The notes below the pieces were generated by a model. It made no database searches. It worked only from the letters and a program-made list of their open reading frames with translations, and had not been told where the DNA came from. A stretch of DNA of 64,000 nucleotides, taken from contig OZ026603.1 of NCBI GenBank assembly GCA_964020085.1, forward strand, positions 6,069,046 through 6,133,045, given 5' to 3'. Positions 22,229-34,566 of the stretch are shown here, in pieces (positions within the stretch are counted from its first letter, which is position 1; the number at the start of each line of letters is the position of its first letter). The position numbers and the translations under genes are program-made. The stretch is from Micromussa lordhowensis. Lineage: Eukaryota > Cnidaria > Anthozoa > Scleractinia > Lobophylliidae.

Positions 22229-23884
22229 GAAAACGCGCGCTTGGGGTCCCCTTGGCAAATTTGACATACCTCAGCTTCACGGGCACTTTAAGAGGCGCGG
22301 TTTGCAGCAAAATGTTCTGCTAGGTTGGCACTTTAAGGAAATCGTAGTTAAAACATGATGGCATTGGCGCCAGGGTGTTTTTTCTGGCCTTCTTTTTGCA
22401 GTAGTTTCCCCTGGTCCCAACTTTGCAGAATTTCAGAAAACGCGCGCTGGGGGTCCCCTTGGCAAATTTGACATAGCTCAGCTTCACGGGCACTTTAAGA
22501 GGCGCGGTTTGCAGCAAAATGTTCTGCTAGGTTGGCACTTCAAGGAAATTCTAGTTAGAACATGATGGCATTGGCGCCAGGGTGTTTTTTCTGGCCTTCT
22601 TTTTGCAGTAGTTTCCCCTGGTCCCAACTTTGCAGAATTTCAGAAAACGCGCGCTGGGGGTCCCCTTGGCAAATTTGACATAGCTCAGCTTCACGGGCAC
22701 TTTAAGAGGCGCGGTTTGCAGCAAAATGTTCTGCTAGGTTGGCACTTTAAGGAAATTGTAGTTAGAACATGATGGCATTGGCGCCAGGGTGTTTTTTCTG
22801 GCCTTCTTTTTGCAGTAGTTTCCCCTGGTCCCAACTTTGCAGAATTTCAGAAAACGCGCGCTGGGGGTCCCCTTGGCAAATTTGACATAGCTCGGCTTTA
22901 CGGGCACTTTAAGAGGCGCGGTTTGCAGCAAAATGTTCTCCTAGGTTGGCACTTCAAGGAAATTTTAGTTAGAACATGATGGCATTGGCGCCAGGGTGTT
23001 GTCTCTGGCCTTCTTTTTGCAGTAGTTTCCCCTGGTCCCAACTTTGCAGAATTTCAGAAAACGCGCGCTGGGGGTCCCCTTGGCAAATTTGACATAGCTC
23101 GGCTTCACGGGCACTTTAAGAGGCGCAGTTTGCAGCAAAATGTTCTGCTAGGTTGGCACTTGAAGGAAATCGTAGTTAGAACATGATGGCATTGGCGCCA
23201 GGGTGTTTTTTCTGGCCTTCTTTTTGCAGTAGTTTCCCCTGGTCCCAACTTTGCAGAATTTCAGAAAACGCGCGCTGGGGGTCCCCTTGGCAAATTTGAC
23301 ATAGCTCGGCTTCACGGGCACTTTAAGAGGCGCGGTTTGCAGCAAAATGTTTTGCTAGGTTGGCACTTGAAGGAAATCCTAGTTAGAACATGATGGCATT
23401 GGCGCCAGGGTGTTTTTTCTGGCCTTCTTTTCGCAGTAGTTTCCCCTGGTCCCAACTTTGCAGAATTTCAGAAAACGCGCGCTGGGGGTCCCCTTGGCAA
23501 ATTTGACATAGCTCGGCTTCACGGGCACTTTAAGAGGCGCGGTTTGCAGCAAAATGTTCTGCTAGGTTGGCACTTCAAGGAAATCCTTGTTAAAACATGA
23601 TGGCATTGGCGCAAGGGTGTTTTTTCTGGCCTTCTTTTTGCAGTAGTTTCCCCTGGTCCCAACTTTGCAGAATTTCAGAAAACGCGCGCTGGGGGTCCCC
23701 TTGGCAAATTTGACATAGCTCGGCTTCACGGGCACTTTAAGAGGCGCGGTTTGCAGCAAAATGTTCTGCTAGGTTGGCACTTGAAGGAAATCCTAGTTAG
23801 AACATGATGGCATTGGCGCCAGGGTGTTTTTTCTGGCCTTCTTTTCGCAGTAGTTTCCCCTGGTCCCAACTTTGCAGAATTTCA
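22229..23884 (+). repeat. 8-mer higher-order repeat (1,656 bp), copy 2
   Basis: The same eight-monomer series as copy 1 at a constant offset of 1,656 bp. Examples are 'gttgtctctgg' at 21,343 and 22,999 and 'ccttgttaaaac' at 21,929 and 23,585. The copies look identical over long stretches, so this is a recent tandem duplication. Related monomers at 17.9-18.6 kb ('ttctcctagg' at 17,969, 'gttgtctctgg', 'ggtgcaaggg') lie 16-17 monomers upstream and may be an older relative. Confidence 0.88.
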
Positions 23885-26287
23885 GAAAACGCGCGCTGGG
23901 GGTCCCCTTGGCAAATTTGACATAGCTCGGCTTCACGGGCACTTTAAGAGGCGCGGTTTGCAGCAAAATGTTCTGCTAGGTTGGCACTTCAAGGAAATCC
24001 TAGTTAAAACATGATGGCATTGGCGTAAGGGTGTTTTTTCTGGCCTTCTTTTTGCAGTAGTTTCCCCTGGTCCCAACTTTGCAGAATTTCAGAAAACGCG
24101 CGCTGGGGGTCCCCTTGGCAAATTTGACATAGCTCGGCTTCACGGGCACTTTAAGAGGCGCCGTTTGCAGCAAAATGTTCTGCTAGGTTGGCACTTCAAG
24201 GAAATATTAGTTAGAACATGATGGCATTGGCGCCAGGGTGTTTTTTCTGGCCTTCTTTTTGCAGTAGTTTCCCCTGGTCCCAACTTTGCAGAATTTCAGA
24301 AAACGCGCGCTGGGGGTCCCCTTGGCAAATTTGACATAGCTCGGCTTCACGGGCACTTTAAGAGGCGCGCTTTGCAGCAAAATGTTCTGCTAGGTTGGCA
24401 CTTGAAGGAAATCCTAGTTAGAACATGATGGCATTGGCGCCAGGGTGTTTTTTCTGGCCTTCTTTTTGCAGTAGTTTCCCCTGGTCCCAACTTTGCAGAA
24501 TTTCAGAAAACGCGCGCTGGGGGTCCCCTTGGCAAATTTGACATAGCTCGGCTTCACGGGCACTTTAAGAGGCGCGGTTTGCAGCAAAATGTTCTGCTAG
24601 GTTGGCACTTGAAGGAAATTTTAGTTAAAACATGATGGCATTGGCGCCAGGGTGTTTTTTCTGGCCTTCTTTTTGCAGTAGTTTCTCCTGGTCCCAACTT
24701 TGCAGAATTTCAGAAAACGCGCGCTGGGGGTCCCCTTGGCAAATTTGACATAGCTCGGCTTTACGGGCATTTTAAGAGGCGCGGTTTGCAGGAAAATGTT
24801 TTGCTAGGTTGGCACTTCAAGGAAATTATAGTTAAAACATGATGGCATTGGCGCCAGGGTGTTTTCTCTGGCCTTCTTTTTGCAGTAGTTTCCCCTGGTC
24901 CCAACTTTGCAGAATTTCAGAAAACGCGCGCTGGGGGTCCCCTTGGTAAATTTGACATAGCTCGGCTTCACGGGCACTTTAAGAGGCGCAGTTTGCAGCA
25001 AAATGTTCTGCTAGGTTGGCACTTCAAGGAAATTGTAGTTAGAACATGATGGCATTGGCGCCAGGGTGTTTTTTCTGGCCTTCTTTTTGCAGTAGTTTCC
25101 CCTGGTCCCAACTTTGCAGAATTTCAGAAAACGCGCGCTGGGGGTCCCCTTGGCAAATTTGACATACCTCAGCTTCACGGGCACTTTAAGAAGCGCGGTT
25201 TGCAGCAAAATGTTCTGCTAGGTTGGCACTTTAAGGAAATTGTAGTTAGAACATGATGGCATTGGCGCCAGGGTGTTTTTTCTGGCCTTCTTTTTGCAGT
25301 AGTTTCCCCTGGTCCCAACTTTGCAGAATTTCAGAAAACGCGCGCTGGGGGTCCCCTTGGCAAATTTGACATAGCTCAGCTTCACGGGCACTTTAAGAGG
25401 CGCGGTTTGCAGCAAAATGTTGTGCTAGGTTGGCACTTCAAGGAAATTCTAGTTAGAACATGATGGCATTGGCGCCAGGGTGTTTTTTCTGGCCTTCTTT
25501 TTGCAGTAGTTTCTCCTGGTCCCAACTTTGCAGAATTTCAGAAAACGCGCGCTGGGGGTCCCCTTGGCAAATTTGACATAGCTCGGCTTTACGGGCATTT
25601 TAAGAGGCGCGGTTTGCAGCAAAATGTTCTCCTAGGTTGGCACTTTAAGGAAATCCTAGTTAGAACATGATGGCATTGGCGCCAGGGTGTTTTCTCTGGC
25701 CTTCTTTTTGCAGTAGTTTTCCCTGGTCCCAACTTTGCAGAATTTCAGAAAACGCGCGCTGGGGGTCCCCTTGGCAAATTTGACATAGCTCGGCTTCACG
25801 GGCACTTTAAGAGGCGCAGTTTGCAGCAAAATGTTCTGCTAGGTTGGCACTTCAAGGAAATTGTAGTTAGAACATGATGGCATTGGCGCCAGGGTGTTTT
25901 TTCTGGCCTTCTTTTTGCAGTAGTTTCCCCTGGTCCCAACTTTGCAGAATTTCAGAAAACGCGCGCTGGGGGTCCCCTTGGCAAATTTGACATACCTCAG
26001 CTTCACGGGCACTTTAAGAGGCGCGGTTTGCAGCAAAATGTTCTGCTAGGTTGGCACTTTAAGGAAATCGTAGTTAAAACATGATGGCATTGGCGCCAGG
26101 GTGTTTTTTCTGGCCTTCTTTTTGCAGTAGTTTCCCCTGGTCCCAACTTTGCAGAATTTCAGAAAACGCGCGCTGGGGGTCCCCTTGGCAAATTTGACAT
26201 AGCTCAGCTTCACGGGCACTTTAAGAGGCGCGGTTTGCAGCAAAATGTTCTGCTAGGTTGGCACTTCAAGGAAATCTTAGTTAGAAC
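23804..26287 (+). repeat. 5.2-5.4 kb spaced duplication, right copy
   Basis: Counterpart of 18,629-20,905. Examples are 'ggcgccgtttgc' at 24,161, 'gaaatattag' at 24,201, 'gcaggaaaatg' at 24,788 and the paired 'catacctcagc' and 'ctcagcttcac' monomers at 25.0-26.2 kb. The intervening 20.5-23.8 kb is filled by the two copies of the 8-mer HOR. The 8-mer amplification could therefore have split and lengthened an originally shorter block. Confidence 0.78.
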
Positions 26288-26493
26288 ATGATGGCATTGG
26301 CGCCAGGGTGTTTTTTCTGGCCTTCTTTTTGCAGTAGTTTCCCCTGGTCCCAACTTTGCAGAATTTCAGAAAACGCGCGCTGGGGGTCCCCTTGGCAAAT
26401 TTGCGTAGCTCGGCTTCACGGGCATTTTAAGAGGCGCGGTTTGCAGCAAAATGTTCTGCTAGGTCAGCACTTCAAGGAAATCCTGAGTAGAAC
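26288..26493 (+). repeat. 206-bp monomer with altered GACATAG box
   Basis: This copy ends the 74-monomer indel-free run. 'aaatttgacatagctcgg' has become 'aaatttgcgtagctcgg', which loses one base and removes the otherwise steady GACAT. It also has 'gggcattttaag', 'aggtcagcac' and 'tcctgagtagaac'. The next copy (26,494) is likewise divergent ('agggcgttttttc'). Confidence 0.92.
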
Positions 26494-29400
26494 ATGATGG
26501 CATTGGCGCCAGGGCGTTTTTTCTGGCCTTCTTTTCGCAGTAGTTTCCCCTGGTCCCAACTTTGCAGAATTTCAGAAAACGCGCGCTGGGGGTCCCCTTG
26601 GCAAATTTGACATAGCTCGGCTTCACGGGCACTTTAAGAGGCGCGGTTTGCAGCAAAATGTTTTGCTAGGTTGGCACTTCAAGGAAATATTGGTTAGAAC
26701 ATGATGGCATTGGCGCCAGGGTGTTTTTTCTGGCCTTCTTTTTGCAGTAGTTTCCCCTGGTCCCAACTTTGCAGAATTTCAGAAAACGCGCGCTGGGGGT
26801 CCCCTTGGCAAATTTGACATAGCTCGGCTTCACGGGCACTTTAAGAGGCGCGGTTTGCAGCAAAATGTTCTGCTAGGTTGGCACTTCAAGGAAATCCTAG
26901 TTAGAACATGATGGCATTGGCGCCAGGGTGTTTTTTCTGGCCTTCTTTTTGCAGTAGTTTCTCCTGGTCCCAACTTTGCAGAATTTCAGAAAACGCGCGC
27001 TGGGGGTCCCCTTGGCAAATTTGACATAGCTCGGCTTTACGGGCATTTTAAGAGGCGCGGTTTGCAGCAAAATGTTCTCCTAGGTTGGCACTTCAAGGAA
27101 ATCCTTGTTAGAACATGATGGCATTGGCGCCAGGGTGTTTTCTCTGGCCTTCTTTTTTCAGTAGTTTCCCCTGGTCCCAACTTTGCAGAATTTCAGAAAA
27201 CGCGCGCTGGGGGTCCCCTTGGCAAATTTGACATAGCTCGGCTTCACGCGCACTTTAAGAGGCGCAGTTTGCAGCAAAATGTTCTGCTAAGTTGGCACTT
27301 CAAGGAAATTGTAGTTAGAACATGATGGCATTGGCGCCAGGGTGTTTTTTCTGGCCTTCTTTTTGCAGTAGTTTCCAGTGGTCCCAACTTTGCAGAATTT
27401 CAGAAAACGCGCGCTGGGGGTCCCCTTGGCAAATTTGACATAGCTCAGCTTCACGGGCACTTTAAGAGGCGCGGTTTGCAGCAAAATGTTCCGCTAGGTT
27501 GGCACTTTAAGGAAATCGTAGTTAGAACATGATGGCGTTGGCGCCAGGGTGTTTTTTCTGGCCTTCTTTTTGCAGTAGTTTCCCCTGGTCCCAACTTTGC
27601 AGAATTTCAGAAAACGCGCGCTGGGGGTCCCCTTGGCAAATTTGACATAGCTCGGCTTCACGGGCACTTTAAGAGGCGCGGTTTGCAGAAAAATGTTCTG
27701 CTAGGTTGGCACTTGAAGGAAATCGTAGTTAAAACATGATGGCATTGGCGCAAAGGTGTTTTTTCTGGCCTTCTTTTTGCAGTAGTTTCCCCTGGTCCCA
27801 ACTTTGCAGAATTTCAGAAAACGCGCGCTGGGGGTCCCCTTGGCAAATTTGACATAGCTCGGCTTCACGGGCACTTTAAGAAGCGCGGTTTGCAGCAAAA
27901 TGTTCTGCTAGGTTGGCACTTTAAGGAAATATTAGTTAGAACATGATGGCATTGGCGCCAGGGTGTTTTTTTTGGCCTTCTTTTTGCAGTAGTTTCCCCT
28001 GGTCCCAACTTTGCAGAATTTCAGAAAACGCGCGCTGGGGGTCCCCTTGGCAAATTTGACATAGCTCGGCTTCACGGGCACTTTAAGAGGCGCGCTTTGC
28101 AGCAAAATGTTCTGCTAGGTTGGCACTTGAAGGAAATTTTAGTTAGAACATGATGGCATTGGCGCCAGGGTGTTTTTTCTGGCCTTCTTTTTGCAGTAGT
28201 TTCCCCTGGTCCCAACTTTGCAGAATTTCAGAAAACGCGCGCTGTGGGTCCCCTTGGCAAATTTGACATAGCTCGGCTTCACGGGCACTTTAAGAGGCGC
28301 GCTTTGCACCAAAATGTTCTGCTAGGTTGGCACTTCAAGGAAATCCTAGTTAGAACATGATGGCATTGGCGCCAGGGTGTTTTTTCTGGCCTTCTTTTTG
28401 CAGTAGTTTCCCCTGGTCCCAACTTTGCAGAATTTCAGAAAACGCGCGCTGGGGGTCCCCTTGGCAAATTTGACATAGCTCGGCTTCACGGGCACTTTAA
28501 GAGGCGCGGTTTGCAGCAAAATGTTCTGCTAGGTTGGCACTTCAAGGAAATTTTAGTTAAAACATGATGGTATTGGCGCCAGGGTGTTTTTTCTGGCCTT
28601 CTTTTTGCAGTAGTTTCCCCTGGTCCCAACTTTGGAGAATTTCAGAAAACGCGCGCTGGGGGTCCCCTTGGCAAATTTGACATAGCTCGGCTTCACGGGC
28701 ACTTTAAGAGGCGCGGTTTGCAGCAAAATGTTGTGCTAGGTTGGCACTTTAAGGCAATCCAAGTTAGAACATGATGGCATTGGCGCCAGGGTGTTTTTTC
28801 TGGCCTTCTTTTTGCAGTAGTTTCCCCTGGTCCAAACTTTGCAGAATTTCAGGAAACGCGCGCTGGGGGTCCCCTTGGCAAATTTAACATAGCTCGGCTT
28901 CACGGGCACTTTAAGAGGCGCGGTTTGCAGCAAAATGTTCTGCTAGGTTGGCACTTCAAGGAAATCCTAGTTAGAACATGATGGCATTGGCGCCAGGGTG
29001 TTTTTTCTGGCCTTCTTTTTGCAGTAGTTTCCCCTGGTCCCAACTTTGCAGAAATTCAGAAAACGCGCGCTGGGGGTCCCCTTGGCAAATTTGACATAGC
29101 TCGGCTTCACGGGCACTTTAAGAGGCGCGGTTTGCAGCAAAATGTTGTGCTAGGTTGGCACTTCAAGGAAATTCTAGTTAGAACATGATGGCATTGGCGC
29201 CAGGGTGTTTTTTCTGGCCTTCTTTTTGCAGTAGTTTCCCCTGGTCTCAACTTTGCAGAATTTCAGAAAACGCGCGCTGGGGATCCCCTTGGCAAATTTG
29301 ACATAGCTCGGCTTCACGGGCACTTTAAGAGGCGCGGTTTGCAGCAAAATGTTCTGCTAGGTCGGCACTTCAAGGAAATCTTAGTTAGAACATGGTGGCA

Positions 29401-32400
29401 TTCGCGCCAGGGTGTTTTTTCTGGCCTTCTTTTTGCAGTAGTTTCCCCTGGTCCCAACTTTGCAGAATTTCAGAAAACGCGCGCTGGGGGTCCCCTTGGC
29501 AAATTTGACATAGCTCGGCTTCACGGGCACTTTAAGAGGCGCGGTTTCCAGCAAAATGTTCTGCTAGGTTGGCACTTTAAGGAAATCCTAGTTAGAACAT
29601 GTTGGCATTGGCGCCAGGGTGTTTTTTTTGGCCTTCTTTTTGCAGTAGTTTCCCCTGGTCTCAACTTTGCAGAATTTCAGAAAACGCGCGCTGGGGATCC
29701 CCTTGGCAAATTTGACATAGCTCGGCTTCACGGGCACTTTAAGAGGCGCGGTTTGCAGCAAAATGTTCTGCTAGGTCGGCACTTCAAGGAAATCCTAGTT
29801 AGAACATGGTGGCATTGGCGCCAGAGTGTTTTTTCTGGCCTTCTTTTTGCAGTAGTTTCCCCTGGTCCCAACTTTGCAGAATTTCAGAAAACGCGCGCTG
29901 GGGGTCCCCTTGGCAAATTTGACATAGCTCGGCTTCACGGGCACTTTAAGAGGCGCGGTTTGCTGCAAAATGTTCTGCTTGGTTGGCACTTTAAGGAAAT
30001 CCTAGTTAGAACATGATGGCATTGGCGCTAGGGTGTTTTTTCTGGCCTTCTTTTTGCAGTAGTTTCCCCTGGTCCCAACTTTGCAGAATTTCAGAAAACG
30101 CGCGCTGGGGGTCCCCTTGGCAAATTTGACATAGCTCGGCTTCACGGGCACTTTAAGAGGCGCGGTTTGCAGCAAAATGTTCTGCTAGGCTGGCACTTCA
30201 AGGAAATCCTAGTTAGAACATGTTGGCATTGGGGCCAGGGTGTTTTTTCTGGCCTTCTTTTTGCAGTAGTTTCCCCTGGTCCCAACTTTGCAGAATTTCA
30301 GAAAACGCGCGCTGGGGGTCCCCTTGGCAAATTTGACATAGCTCGGCTTCACGGGCACTTTAAGAGGCGCGGTTTGCAGCAAAATGTTCTGCTAGGTTGG
30401 CACTTCAAGGAAATTTTAGTTAAAACATGATGGCATTGGCGCCAGGGTGTTTTTTCTGGCCTTCTTTTTGCAGTAGTTTCCCCTGGTCCCAACTTTGCAG
30501 AATTTCAGAAAACGCGCGCTGGGGGTCCCCTTGGCAAATTTGACATAGCTCGGCTTCACGGGCACTTTAAGAGGCGCGGTTTGCAGCAAAATGTTCTGCT
30601 AGGTTGGCACTTGAAGGCAATCCTAGTTAGAACATGATGGCATTGGCGCCAGGGTGTTTTTTCTGGCCTTCTTTTTGCAGTAGTTTCCCCTGGTCCCAAC
30701 TTTGCAGAATTTCAGGAAACGCGCGCTGGGGGTCCCCTTGGCAAATTTGACATAGCTCGGCTTCACGGGCACTTTAAGAGGCGCGGTTTGCAGCCAAATG
30801 TTCTGCTAGGTTTGCACTTTAAGGAAATTTTAGTTAAAACATGATGGCATTGGCGCCAGGGTGTTTTTTCTGGCCTTCTTTTTGCAGTAGTTTCCCCTGG
30901 TCCCAACTTTGCAGAATTTCAGAAAACGCGCGCTGGGGGTCCCCTTGGCAAATTTGACATACCTCGGCTTCACGGGCACTTTAAGAGGCGCGGTTTGCAG
31001 CAAAATGTTTTGCTAGGCTGGCACTTCAAGGACATCTTAGTTAGAACATGATGGCATTGGCGCCAGGGTGTTTTTTCTGGCCTTCTTTTTGCAGTAGTTT
31101 CCCCTGGTCTCAACTTTGCAGAATTTCAGAAAACGCGCGCTGGGGATCCCCTTGGCAAATTTGACATAGCTCGGCTTCACGGGCACTTTAAGAGGCGCGG
31201 TTTGCAGCAAAATGTTCTGCTAGGTCGGCACTTCAAGGAAATCCTAGTTAGAACATGTTGGCATTGGGGCCAGGGTGTTTTTTTCTGGCCTTCTTTTTGC
31301 AGTAGTTTCCCCTGGTCCCAACTTTGCAGAATTTCAGAAAACGCGCGCTGGGGGTCCCCTTGGCAAATTTGACATAGCTCGGCTTCACGGGCACTTTAAG
31401 AGGCGCGGTTTGCAGCAAAATGTTCTGCTAGGTTGGCACTTGAAGGCAATCCTAGTTAGAACATGATGGCATTGGCGCCAGGGTGTTTTTTCTGGCCTTC
31501 TTTTTGCAGTAGTTTCCCCTGGTCCCAACTTTGCAGAATTTCAGGAAACGCGCGCTGGGGGGCCCTTGGCAAATTTGACATAGCTCGGCTTCACGGGCAC
31601 TTTAAGAGGCGCGGTTTGCAGCCAAATGTTGTGCTAGGTTTGCACTTCAAGGAAATCCTAGTTAAAACATGATGGCATTGGCGCCAGGGTGTTTTTTCTG
31701 GCCTTCTTTTTGCAGTAGTTTCCCCTGGTCCCAACTTTGCAGAATTTCAGACAACGCGCGCTGGGGGTCCCCTTGGCAAATTTGACATACCTCGGCTTCA
31801 CGGGCACTTTAAGAGGCGCGGTTTGCAGCAAAATGTTTTGCTAGGTTGGCACTTCAAGGAAATCCTAGTTAGAACATGATGGCATTGGCGCCAGGGTGTT
31901 TTTTCTGGCCTTCTTTTTGCAGTAGTTTCCCCTGGTCCCAACTTTGCAGAATTTCAGAAAACGCGCGCTGGGGGTCCCCTTGGCAAATTTGAGATAGCTC
32001 GGCTTCACGGGCACTTTAAGAGGCGCGGTTTGCAGCAAAATGTTCTGCTAGGTTTGCACTTCAAGGAAATCCTAGTTAAAACATGATGGCATTGGCGCCA
32101 GGGTGTTTTTTCTGGCCTTCTTTTTGCAGTAGTTTCCCCTGGTCCAAACTTTGCAGAATTTCAGAAAACGCGCGCTGGGGGTCCCCTTGGCAAATTTGAC
32201 ATAGCTCGGCTTCACGGGCACTTTAAGAGGCGCGGTTTGCAGCAAAATGTTCTGCTAGGTTGGCACTTCAAGGAAATCGTAGTTAGAACATGATGGCATT
32301 GGCGCCAGGGTTTTTTTTCTGGCCTTCTTTTTGCAGTAGTTTCCCCTGGTCCCAACTTTGCAGAATTTCAGAAAACGCGCGCTGGGGGTCCCCTTGGCAA

Positions 32401-33324
32401 ATTTGACATAGCTCGGCTTCACGGGCACTTTAAGAGGCGCGCTTTGCAGCAAAATGTTTTGCTAGGTTGGCACTTCAAGGAAATCCTAGTTAGAACATGA
32501 TGGCATTGGCGCCAGGGTGTTTTTTCTGGCCTTCTTTTTGCAGTAGTTTCCCCTGGTCCCAACTTTGCAGAATTTCAGAAAACGCGCGCTGGGGGTCCCC
32601 TTGGCAAATTTGACATAGCTCGGCTTCACGGGCACTTTAAGAGGCGCGGTTTGCAGCAAAATGTTCTGCTAGGTTGGCACTTCAAAGAAATTTTAGTTAA
32701 AACATGATCGCATTGGCGCCAGGGTGTTTTTTCTGGCCTTCTTTTTGCAGTAGTTTCCCCTGGTCCCAACTTTGCAGAATTTCAGAAAACGCGCGCTGGG
32801 GGTCCCCTTGGCAAATTTGACAAAGCTCGGCTTCACGGGCACTTTAAGAGGCGCGGTTTGCAGCAAAATGTTCTGCTAGGTTGGCACTTCAAGGCAATTC
32901 TAGTTAGAACATGATGGCATTGGCGCCAGGGTGTTTTTTCTGGCCTTCTTTTTGCAGTAGTTTCCCCTGGTCCCAACTTTGCAGAATTTTAGGAAACGCG
33001 CGCTGGGGGTCCCCTTGGCAAATTTGACATAGCTCGGCTTCACGGGCACTTTAAGAGGCGCGGTTTGCAGCAAAATGTTCTGCTAGGTTGGCACTTCAAG
33101 GAAATATTAGTTAAAACATGATGGCATTGGCGCCAGGGTGTTTTTTCTGGCCTTCTTTTTGCAGTAGTTTCCCCTGGTCCCAACTTTGCAGAATTTCAGA
33201 AAACGCGCGCTGGGGGTCCCCTTGGCAAATTTGACATAGCTCGGCTTCACGGGCACTTTAAGAGGCGCGGTTTGCAGCAAAATGTTCTGCTAGGTTGGCA
33301 CTTCAAGGAAATCCTAGTTAGAAC
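26494..33324 (+). repeat. satellite segment with BamHI and 'ggcaat' subfamilies
   Basis: Thirty-three monomers. The one starting at 31,255 is 208 bp (T7 tract) and the next (31,463) is 206 bp ('ctggggggcccttgg'), so the phase recovers. Two marked subfamilies begin here. One has 'ggtctcaac', GGGGATCCCC and 'aggtcggcac' (29,182; 29,596; 31,048 copies). The other has 'aaggcaat' followed by 'caggaaacg' (28,754; 30,614; 31,444; 32,891). In several monomers the junction 'catgatgg' reads 'catggtgg' or 'catgttgg'. The segment from 26.5 to 28.1 kb still contains older variants seen at 19-26 kb ('ttctcctagg', 'ctcagcttcac', 'gcgcgctttgc'). Confidence 0.85.
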
Positions 33325-34566
33325 ATGATGGCATTGGCGCCAGGGTGTTTTTTTTGGCCTTCTTTTTGCAGTAGTTTCCCCTTGTCCCAACTTTGCAGAA
33401 TTTCAGAAAACGCGCGCTGGGGGTCCCCTTGGCAAATTTGACATAGCTCGGCTTCACGGGCACTTTAAGAGGCGCGGTTTGCAGCAAAATGTTTTGCTAG
33501 GTTGGCACTTCAAGGAAATTTTAGTTAGAACATGATAACATTGGCGCCAGGGTGTTTTTTCTGGCCTTCTTTTTGCAGTAGTTTCCCCTGGTCTCAACTT
33601 TGCAGAATTTCAGAAAACGCGCGCTGGGGATCCCCTTGGCAAATTTGACATAGCTCGGCTTCACGGGCACTTTAAGAGGCGCGGTTTGCAGCAAAATGTT
33701 CTGCTAGGTCGGCACTTTAAGGAAATCCTAGTTAGAACATGGTGGCATTGGCGCCAGGGTGTTTTTTCTGGCCTTCTTTTTGCAGTAGTTTCCCCTGGTC
33801 CCAACTTTGCAGAATTTCAGAAAACGCGCGCTGGGGGTCCCCTTGGCAAATTTGACATAGCTCGGCTTCACGGGCACTTTAAGAGGCGCGGTTTGCAGCA
33901 AAATGTTCTGCTAGGTTGGAACTTCAAGGAAATCTTAGTTAGAACATGATGGCATTGGCGCCAGGGTGTTTTTTCTGGCCTTCTTTTTGCAGTAGTTTCC
34001 CCTGGTCCCAACTTTGCAGAATTTCAGAAAACGCGCGCTGGGTGTCCCCTTGGCAAATTTGACATAGCTCGGCTTCACGGGCACTTTAAGAGGCGCAGTT
34101 TCCAGCAAAATGTTCTGCTAGGTTGGCACTTTAAGGAAATCCTAGTTAGAACATGTTGGCATTGGCGCCAGGGTGTTTTTTCTGGCCTTCTTTTCTCAGT
34201 AGTTTCCCCTGGTCCCAACTTTGCAGAATTTCAGAAAACGCGCGCTGGGGGTCCCCTTGGCAAATTTGACATAGCTCGGCTTCACGGGCACTTTAAGAGG
34301 CGCGGTTTGCAGTAAAATGTTCTTCTAGGTTGGCACTTCAAGGAAATCCTAGTTAAAACATGATGGCATTGGCGCCAGGGTGTTTTTTCTGGCCTTCTTT
34401 TTGCAGTAGTTTCCCCTGGTCCCAACTTTGCAGAATTTCAGAAAACGCGCGCTGGGGGTCCCCTTGGCAAATTTGACATAGCTCGGCTTCACGGGCACTT
34501 TAAGAGGCGCGGTTTGCAGCAAAATGTTCTGCTAGGTTGGCACTTCAAGGAAATCCTAGTTAGAAC
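33325..34566 (+). repeat. 6-mer higher-order repeat (1,242 bp), copy 1
   Basis: Six 207-bp monomers with the ordered markers 'ccccttgtccc' (33,378), 'catgataacattgg' plus the BamHI haplotype (33,532 copy), 'catggtgg' (33,739), 'gcgcagtttccagc' (33,946 copy), 'catgttgg' plus 'cttttctcagtag' (34,153) and a plain copy. All return 1,242 bp later. Private changes in this copy are the T8 tract at 33,349, 'ctgggtgtcc' near 34,039 and 'agtaaaatgttcttctagg' near 34,311. Confidence 0.9.

Larger units (their letters stand above)
10970..26287 (+). repeat. indel-free run of 74 exact 207-bp monomers
   Basis: Monomer starts follow 10,970 + 207k without a single length change for 15,318 bp (74 x 207). Substitutions are frequent in this run, mainly at monomer positions 170, 187, 196-198 and 204, so the absence of indels is not due to absence of mutation. 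Conspicuous substitution markers are 'ggcacggtttgc', 'gttagcactttaagg', 'cttttcgcag', 'gtttctcctgg' and 'ctcagcttcac'. The segment contains several nested duplications listed separately. Confidence 0.92.

Noticed and set aside
29339..30016. A 225-codon plus-strand open frame as a real repeat protein
   Set aside because: It opens at a TTG, contains no in-frame ATG, and exists only because three neighbouring monomers lost the single TGA. It has the same sequence as the untranslated copies around it.
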